From Rhizopus sp. PT2906 (lineage: Eukaryota > Mucoromycota > Mucoromycetes > Mucorales > Rhizopodaceae), in assembly GCA_025529335.1 (NCBI GenBank), contig JAMYHX010000018.1:124001-188000 (forward strand): a stretch of 64,000 bases of DNA. Direction: 5' to 3'. The notes under the pieces are model-generated. The model worked only from the letters and a program-made list of their open reading frames with translations. It was not told where the DNA came from and made no database searches. The stretch's first letter is position 1; every line of letters begins with the position of its first letter. The position numbers were made by a program, and so were the translations under genes. This document shows, piece by piece, positions 57,471 through 64,000 of this stretch.

Positions 57471-59514
57471 ATGCTTACCCACATAAAAGACTTTATTCGA
57501 TTAAAGAAAGAAGAATATAGAACTAGACATATTAATAACACCATCAATCATAGTTCACATCAACAACATCTCATGGAATCTCGCACTGTACCAAAACAAC
57601 AAGCACTCAACGATATATTTGATTTACAGCGTAAGCAAAACAACCATACAAGCTATGCTACCGTACCAAGATCAATCTCAGTAAAAGAAATCAAAAGAGC
57701 ACCCAATGCAGCTGAAGAACTGGCAACGATGGTCATGGAACAGAATAATATAAAAAGGAATCAATTGCCTCATAATGAATTAGATCGATTCAAGCTTCTC
57801 AAAAAGATTGGAGAGTAAGATCTACATACTTTCTTGATGACGCAGGCATATTCACATTGTTTATTATTATAGTGGTGCATTTTCAAACGTCTATGCTGCT
57901 CGAGATATAGTAACAGGCAAGAAAGTGGCGATTAAAGTAGCGCAAAAGCCAAAAGCTGGAAAAGTAAGCTTTTACTTTTTATTAAAAAGCATGTGAAGAG
58001 TAATTCATTAATTAGAATAATGGTCATCGACACTTACATTCAAGTATCCAAAAGAAACCAAAGGCCACTGAGGTATATAATATAAATTTATACTAGTTTA
58101 TTGTTATTGATGATATCATCGTTTGCTAATGCTACTTCTTTTTGTTTTTGTTAGCGTGCTAGCATCCTAAAAGAAGTGCAGATCATGCGAAATGTTCGAC
58201 ACCCAAATATAGTACAGCTCATTCATTATACGGAAACAAAGGACAGTTATCTCCTTACTATGGAACTCTGTGAGGGTGGTGAACTATTTCATCAAATTGT
58301 TAAATTAACTTACTTCAGTGAAGAACTCTCCCGTCATGTCATAACTCAAGTAGCTGCTGCCGTAAAATACCTTCATGAAGAATGCGGCGTTGTACACAGG
58401 TTTGTTGTAGAAGAAAACAATAAAGTGAAAAGGCTAACCTCATCTGTTTTTTGCTTGTAGGGATATCAAGCCTGAAAATATCTTGTTTGATCCGATACCC
58501 ATTATACCTTCCAAGCATCGTAAGCTTCGTCCGACAGACAATGAAAGCAAGATGGACGAAGGGGAGTTCATCAAAGGCTATGGTGGTGGCGGCATCGGCC
58601 GAGTGAAACTGGCTGATTTTGGGCTTTCCAAAGTCATTTGGAACAATTCGACATTCACCCCTTGTGGTACCGTAGGTTATACTGCTCCAGAAATCGTATG
58701 CGATCAACAATACTCCAAATCCGTTGACATGTGGGCTATTGGCTGTGTACTCTATACCATCCTATGTGGTTTCCCTCCGTTCTATGATGAATCAATTCAA
58801 AGCTTAACAGACAAAGTCGCAAAGGGCGAATTTACTTTCCTGAGTCCTTGGTGGGATACGATAGGTCTCAGTGTGAAAGATTTGATACGTCATCTACTTT
58901 GTGTCGATTCTAAAAAGAGACTAACCATTGACGAATTCTTTAATCATCCTTGGATAACAGAGAAGGAAAAAGACACTAAACCAAGCACAGGCCTGCAGCC
59001 CTCTGCCCGTGAACAGATCCGACTGAACCAATCGCACAAATACCACCCATACTGCCATGGAGAGCAAGAACTTACTCCTCTAAAGGATCAAGAAAATGAC
59101 GCAGTTATGATCGAAGCGCCATATTCAACACCTGATGCTGCTACTCTGCGTGAAATATTTGACGTTACCTATGCCGTGCAAAGAATGGGCGAAGAGCAAC
59201 CAGATGCAAAGCACCATCATCATCATAAGCAGGCCCAACAGGAGCAATCACTGAATAAAAAAGTAGCTAATAAACATGTGCCAGTGCCACAGACTCAGCA
59301 AAACCAACACTTACCCATTGCCCAGAAACTTGCACAGCATAGTCGAGGCGTGGCAAATCCAATGCATTATCAACACCAGCAACAACCCTACCCTCACCAG
59401 TCTGGAGCAAGCCCTGCGGCAGTACCTACACTAGCACTGAATGGGTTCAAGCTGGACATGAATAAGGCGACCTTATTAAAGAATCGTAAAGACATGATGA
59501 AAGCCCAAGTGTAA
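57471..59514 (+). CDS. Rck2/Srk1-like (MAPK-activated, CaMK-family) protein kinase
   Basis: Fungal Rck1/Rck2/Srk1 kinases act downstream of the Hog1/Sty1 stress MAPK. Five exons (57471-57814, 57873-57963, 58016-58072, 58155-58399, 58461-59514) encode 596 residues. A ~105-residue basic/polar N-terminus precedes the kinase domain: KIGDGAFSNVYAARD (glycine loop), KKVAIKVAQK (Lys), VVHRDIKPENILFDP (catalytic loop), KLADFGLSKV (DFG), TPCGTVGYTAPEI and VDMWAIGCVLYTILCGFPPF. The FLSPWWDTIGLSVKDLIRHL region and the ~35-residue insert between catalytic loop and DFG (Gly-rich, starting PIIPSKHRKL) are typical of this group. The C-tail is His/Gln-rich with TP sites and ends NRKDMMKAQV. Exons 2 and 3 are short (91 and 57 nt). 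Confidence 0.88.
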
Positions 59515-59619
59515 ATTTTTGTGTATGTAATTATCGGTCATTAAAATTTAAAAGTGTTTGTTCATGCAAACGTCTTGTTTTTTTTTTTTTTCTTTTTTTT
59601 TTTTTCTTTCTAAAAGAAC

Positions 59620-60434
59620 ATGAATACTGAAGTAAGGGCGCCTGGAGAAAAGTTTGATATAGAAGAACATTCACTGTCTCATTACATAGATGCAAGGTAT
59701 AAGCATACCTTTGGTCGTCATGAGCATTACTTATTTTCTTTTACAGTCAACTGGGATCTCGAGCTGTAGGCAATGACAATAGAATGACAAAAGGCAATAA
59801 AAGCCCAGAGCGTAGACGCAGTTCAATTTCAACTGCACATATCGAGTCTTCTCTTGTTGATCCTTCTAACGAATACGCCATATTCGCATACGACCAATTC
59901 GCTGCTTTTTGTGCTGACCTTTTATTAATAAAGCCAGTCATTGACGACACTGTCACATCATTTGCGACAAATATACTCACAATCATAGCATCACCCACAT
60001 TTGATTTGGATATGCAAGAACTAAAAAGACGTATAGAACAGTTACTGCCTCCAGTGTCTTCTGTGACAGATGAAGGTCCAAAATACAAGTATTGTCGAGG
60101 CGCACAACTAGCATGGTTAGACTTTGAACAGCTCTATAACATGGCTGAGCGAGTTGTAAACTGCAGTAAGGCTGGTAGTGGGTTAACAATAGTTGATGAA
60201 GACGACGGTGAGGAAGAAGATGAAAGTATTGAAACGCGCGATCAAACAAGACGGATGAGTGTGAAAGGAGACGTCCAGTATATCCATCAGCCAGTTGCCA
60301 CACAAATCACAATGCGACAAACTACAGAAGACGCTTATCCCAATTTTGTTGAGCATAACCGAGAAGATATGCCTCCTGATATGCAATATGATAAAGACAT
60401 AACCCCGTTTGATAGCGAAGATGAGAATGTATAG
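59620..60434 (+). CDS. acidic protein of unknown function
   Basis: Two exons (59620-59696, 59747-60434) give 254 residues. N-terminal part polar (PERRRSSISTAHIESS), central helical part (EYAIFAYDQFAAFCADLLLI and IIASPTFDLDMQELKRRIEQ), an aromatic segment (YKYCRGAQLAWLDFEQLY, then NMAERVVNCS), and a highly acidic C-terminus (DEDDGEEEDESIETRD, DITPFDSEDENV). It lies only 105 bp after the Rck2-like kinase, in the same direction, separated by poly-T tracts. No family recognised; a nuclear or scaffold role would be a guess. Confidence 0.65.
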
Positions 60435-63031
60435 TAATAAAGGTTCATTGTGATCGACTTGTTTTTTTATTCTATTTCAGCTATCAGATACAGTCGCTCC
60501 ATCGTCAATTAGACGATTTTTGAAGATAACAGCCCGACTTTGTTTGACCCAAAAAAGAAAAAGTTGACTTATTCTATTTGAACTATGTTTGCAGTTCTAG
60601 CATGAAAGTATATTTGACAAAGAATGAAGAAAAGCAACAAAGCAGCCATTAAGGAAATGTTTGACTGATTTACAATCAGAACCTACTGCTTCTTGTGATG
60701 CTATAAGAAGGAAGCTTCTGCCGAAAAGAAGAAGTCTATTCAGTAGAATATTTGTATTGTATCTCAGAAGAGATTTTCACGATCACAAAGCGGTATACAA
60801 GTTTATGTCAAATTAAGAACACTGGATCATTTACCAAATATTTGTACGCCCAGTTATTAAGGAAGCGCATTACAGTTGGTCGTGTTGAACGTAAAGCATT
60901 ATACGCTGTGTAAGAAGAGGATAGTGTAGTGCTGTAAAAATGCGTAATTGACGAACACAGCTTTGTACCGATATTATATATGAAGCTTTTTTAGCGTACA
61001 ATATTAGCAATTGTCAAAACAGATACTAGAATTAATCAATGAGCTAAAGTCGGATGGCTTTTAAATCAAAGAATGTTCCTCAGGATTATGGTCGTGCGTA
61101 CAGTGTTGCCGACGTCTTAAGTATAATAGGATAATTACTTGTAACGACAAATGATATACAGTCTTCTTCCATCAAAACCCTCTTTTCTCTTTTACCCACT
61201 CTACCTTTACGTTTTTAAATACGAACTAGTGAAAGAGATTTGTAATTGTTATTTGATCCAAAAGGAAAACATAGCTCGGATATAACACATCATGAGTACC
61301 GCCATTTAGCACTGGTGGCACTGTATCACCTTTTTTATTGTTAAAAAAAAGGAGTAAAGAAATGGACATGGCTGTGGCTCGATCTTGACGCTTTACCCAG
61401 TCTGTGCAAATTGCAACATGTGTACTTTTGCTTCTTTAGCGATTCTACAGCAAAGTAACTTTGTCTAATCATCGGCTTTTCGTGTCAAACTCTAAAGTAT
61501 TGAATAAGGTTTTAAAAAATCGTTCGAGTAGCTTCATACAAGATTTTGTCGTGTTAATATAAAGTAAAAAGTTGTTTACATTTAAAAAACAATAACGGAA
61601 CACAAAAGGTTGATCAAATGACGAAAGACTTGTTACCTCAAAGCGGTCTTGTAAACTTCTTTTTAAACGATGCAAGGAATGAGTTAAAGGGTTTATACAT
61701 GGATTTGCTTTATAATTAAAGCATTGTGGTCGTAGCAATAGTCGAAATTGCTCCCCAAGTTTGAATTTTTTGTGAACTCTTGTTAAATGGGTTCCTGGGA
61801 ACAACTGTCATTTTATCGGCAATAGAAAACATCGGCCTTTCTTCTTGAAAGAGTAAATGATAGCATACAAGGAAGTATAGATGAAATTGTGAGTATTTAA
61901 CCTTTACCTGCATAGACGGTTATAAAACAAATTCAATACTTTCTTGTTTCTATTTCTCTTTTTTTCTTTCTTTTTTGAGCGGAAAGCTCATTGAAATGGA
62001 AAGTTGTGCCACATTATAAAGGGGGGTTTATCTTTGCTATTAATTGTCTGTACAGTCTGACAGGCGTGCTGAGTCTTGATCTCCTCGTCCTGCTTCCATT
62101 AGGGACTTGTCTGTGAATAAGAGATAAAAATAGCTGAGCAAAAAGGTTTTTTACCATATAGTTGTTTAAGTTAAACTCACTGGTTTGTTCCATTTCATTC
62201 ACAGAGATAAACTTTCATATGAGTACATATGCGTCACTATGTTGTTAGTAACGCTTATGAATTCGTACGGTGGCTTTACGAACTCAGGTTTCCAAATGTC
62301 TTTAATGTTCGTTTTTATCGTTATAACGCATTTTGTGTACTCGTATACAAAAAGAAACTGTTGGCACAAAATACTTTAGAAAAAGAGCCTGAAGAAGTAA
62401 ATTCAAGAATAAAGATGTTATTACTATGAGCATCTTAAAATGTGTATAGAAAAAAGAAGGGGTAAACTATTATATCCATTGGCCACATTATCATAAGAAG
62501 ATATTATCAGAGCAGCCTCAAAGATAATAAACTGATGATATTATCAATCTCTCAAAGAAATAGATATATTGCAGCTTACATGGTAAAGGAGTAAAGACAT
62601 ATATCAGCTTTTAATGACAATATCAGATGCCTTGAATGAATATTATGACAATGCTCGCAGGATATATTAAAGAACCTCTTGAAGAATGTCTAATAATATA
62701 ATCAAGGCCTTATTTGAGGAACTGCAATGATATCAACACCCAAATGTCTACTTGATCAATCGGCCGGAAATCTCTTAGTTCCCGTACACAAGGAAATGTC
62801 TGTTTCCTTTCTGGAGGTACATAACAAATTCCCATATATGGTAAATGCGTGTATCACTTTCTCTTCTACAGTTTGCCGCCCTACACTTAGTATCACATGT
62901 ACTAATGTCAACAAAGAAAAAAAAAAGGAGTTGTATTATGTTTATTTTTTTATTATCGCTAAAAAAAGTTTAAAAAAGGTGCACTTGTTGGCTTTTTCTT
63001 TATTTTCTTTTTTTTTTTTTCACAAAACACA
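60435..63031. other. 2.6-kb gene-poor region
   Basis: Short frames only. A minus-strand segment near 61716-61860 reads MFSIADKMTVVPRNPFNK and then TWGAIS, which is weakly like transposase coding sequence; neither ends nor a continuous frame could be found. Promoter of the Kin4-like kinase gene at the right end, with poly-T near 63011-63020. Confidence 0.4.
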
Positions 63032-64000
63032 ATGTCTGTTATAGTAACTAGATCCTGCGATATAATTCGCCATGGTAACCATTTTTCTTTGACATCACTA
63101 CTGTAATTATTTATTCCTTTTTTTTTTTTTTATTAGACACAAACCATGAGGCTATCGTCGACATAAAACGAAAGAAAATTCCTCGACTAGGCCCATTTTT
63201 ATTATTAAAGACATTGGGTGTAGGCGAGTTTGGTAAAGTAAAGATGGGAAAACATATAGAAACAGATCAAAAGGTTTATTCAATCATGTCCAATATCATC
63301 ACATGAGGTTTTAACTCGAGTCTTTTTAGGTAGCTGTCAAACTTGTAAGAAAAGACCACATCGATTCCCCGAGCCAATTAGAAAAGATACGCATGGAAAT
63401 TGAAATATTAAGAGTAAATAAGGCAACAGATGAAATAGAGAGACCTGCAGTTCTGACATACTTTATGTATAGACCTTGAATCATCCATACATAGTCAAGT
63501 TATTAACTGTAAACGAGACTGATGCCTGCATAGGCATAGTTTTGGAATATGCTGAAGGTACCCGTCATTCTATCCAGGGGAAGACGTCATTCAATTATTA
63601 ATTGCACGTTGCAATATAGGTGGCGAATTATTTGAGTATATTTATAGACAAAAGTATCTGCAAGAAGCTGAAGCACGTCGGCTTTTTGCTCAATTGGTAA
63701 GCAGTATTTACTACATGCATGAGAAGAACATCGTTCATCGTGATTTAAAACTAGTAAATGCTGTTTTGTGCTCTTTTTGCCTACATTTACTTACTTTTAA
63801 ACATATAGGAAAACATATTACTAGATGCTCAAGGCAACCTTATTGTTACAGATTTTGGATTTGCCAACCAGTTCTCGCCAATTACAGGTGATTTGATGTC
63901 GACATCTTGTGGTTCTCCTTGCTATGCTGCCCCTGAACTTGTCATGACAGGAAATTTATACTCGGGAAGAGCAACAGATATCTGGTCTAGTGGCGTCATT
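63032..64000 (+). CDS. Kin4/SNF1-related (CAMKL) protein kinase, 5' part, cut by the window end
   Basis: Six exons visible: 63032-63074, 63137-63273, 63330-63413, 63473-63557, 63620-63753 and 63809-64000 (continuing). The 225 residues include a short N-terminus, LLKTLGVGEFGKVKMGKH (glycine loop), VAVKLVRK (Lys), EIEILRTLNHPYIVKLL, EYAEGGELFEYIYRQK, NIVHRDLKLENILLD (catalytic loop), VTDFGFANQFS (DFG) and SCGSPCYAAPELVM, then YSGRATDIWSSGVI at the edge. The wording LMSTSCGSPCYAAPELVM is like the budding-yeast Kin4/Frk1 group, which acts in the spindle-position checkpoint. Every intron is phase-consistent and 49-62 nt. The C-terminal half is not in the window. Confidence 0.88.

Noticed and set aside
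61469..61913. Possible small gene or transposase at 61.5-61.9 kb
   Set aside because: Two overlapping frames, a weak WGAIS match only, and no continuous reading; left in the gap description.

Overview
The window looks like nuclear DNA of a filamentous fungus of the Mucoromycota, probably Mucorales. It is AT-rich, genes are compact, most introns are about 45-60 nt with GTAAGT-like donors, and the protein set fits: single-chain fungal urease, Nop56, mitochondrial EF-G, a Grainyhead/CP2 factor, an Acinus homologue, Gemin6 and DIRS-type tyrosine recombinases. I rebuilt about twenty gene models by hand. Where exon coordinates are given, exon lengths sum to whole codons and the joins restore family motifs. 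No rRNA, tRNA, CRISPR array or prokaryotic operon was seen.

Layout. 1-3.6 kb: the 5' end of an Hsp110 (Sse1-type) gene leaving the left edge, then a complete seven-exon urease, both on the minus strand. 3.6-9.3 kb: gene-poor, with a 269-bp MITE, a decayed coding relic and a 25-bp inverted repeat. 9.3-24.2 kb: Grainyhead factor, cytochrome P450, an unknown CxxC protein, a DUF4203/TMEM198-like membrane protein, mitochondrial EF-G, an 867-bp element with terminal inverted repeats, and an Acinus-like SAP/RRM protein. 24.2-27 kb: transposase debris. 27-36 kb: kinesin-4-like motor, a small proline-rich protein, an RNF216-like RBR ligase, an 82-aa GTB/Whi5-like protein, Gemin6 and a Ser/Thr kinase. 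36-42.8 kb: gene-poor, with two tyrosine-recombinase elements interrupted only by nonsense codons (plus a likely frameshift at the 5' end of one). 42.8-53.5 kb: APN2, two small proteins, a SAM-domain kinesin-13, a broken zinc-ribbon gene and NOP56. 53.5-56 kb: a Helitron remnant abutting a Tc1/mariner remnant, then small genes. 57-64 kb: an Rck2/Srk1-like kinase, an unknown acidic protein, and a Kin4-like kinase cut by the right edge.

There is no pathway cluster. The genes are housekeeping, cytoskeletal, RNA-processing and signalling genes separated by islands of decayed mobile DNA. The most notable observations are an 11-nt micro-exon inside the SAM domain of the kinesin-13, a membrane hairpin inserted in the IBR region of the RBR ligase, a likely zinc-binding tail on the kinesin-4, and recombinase genes whose only in-frame stops are of C-to-T type. 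I found no clearly undescribed multi-gene system.
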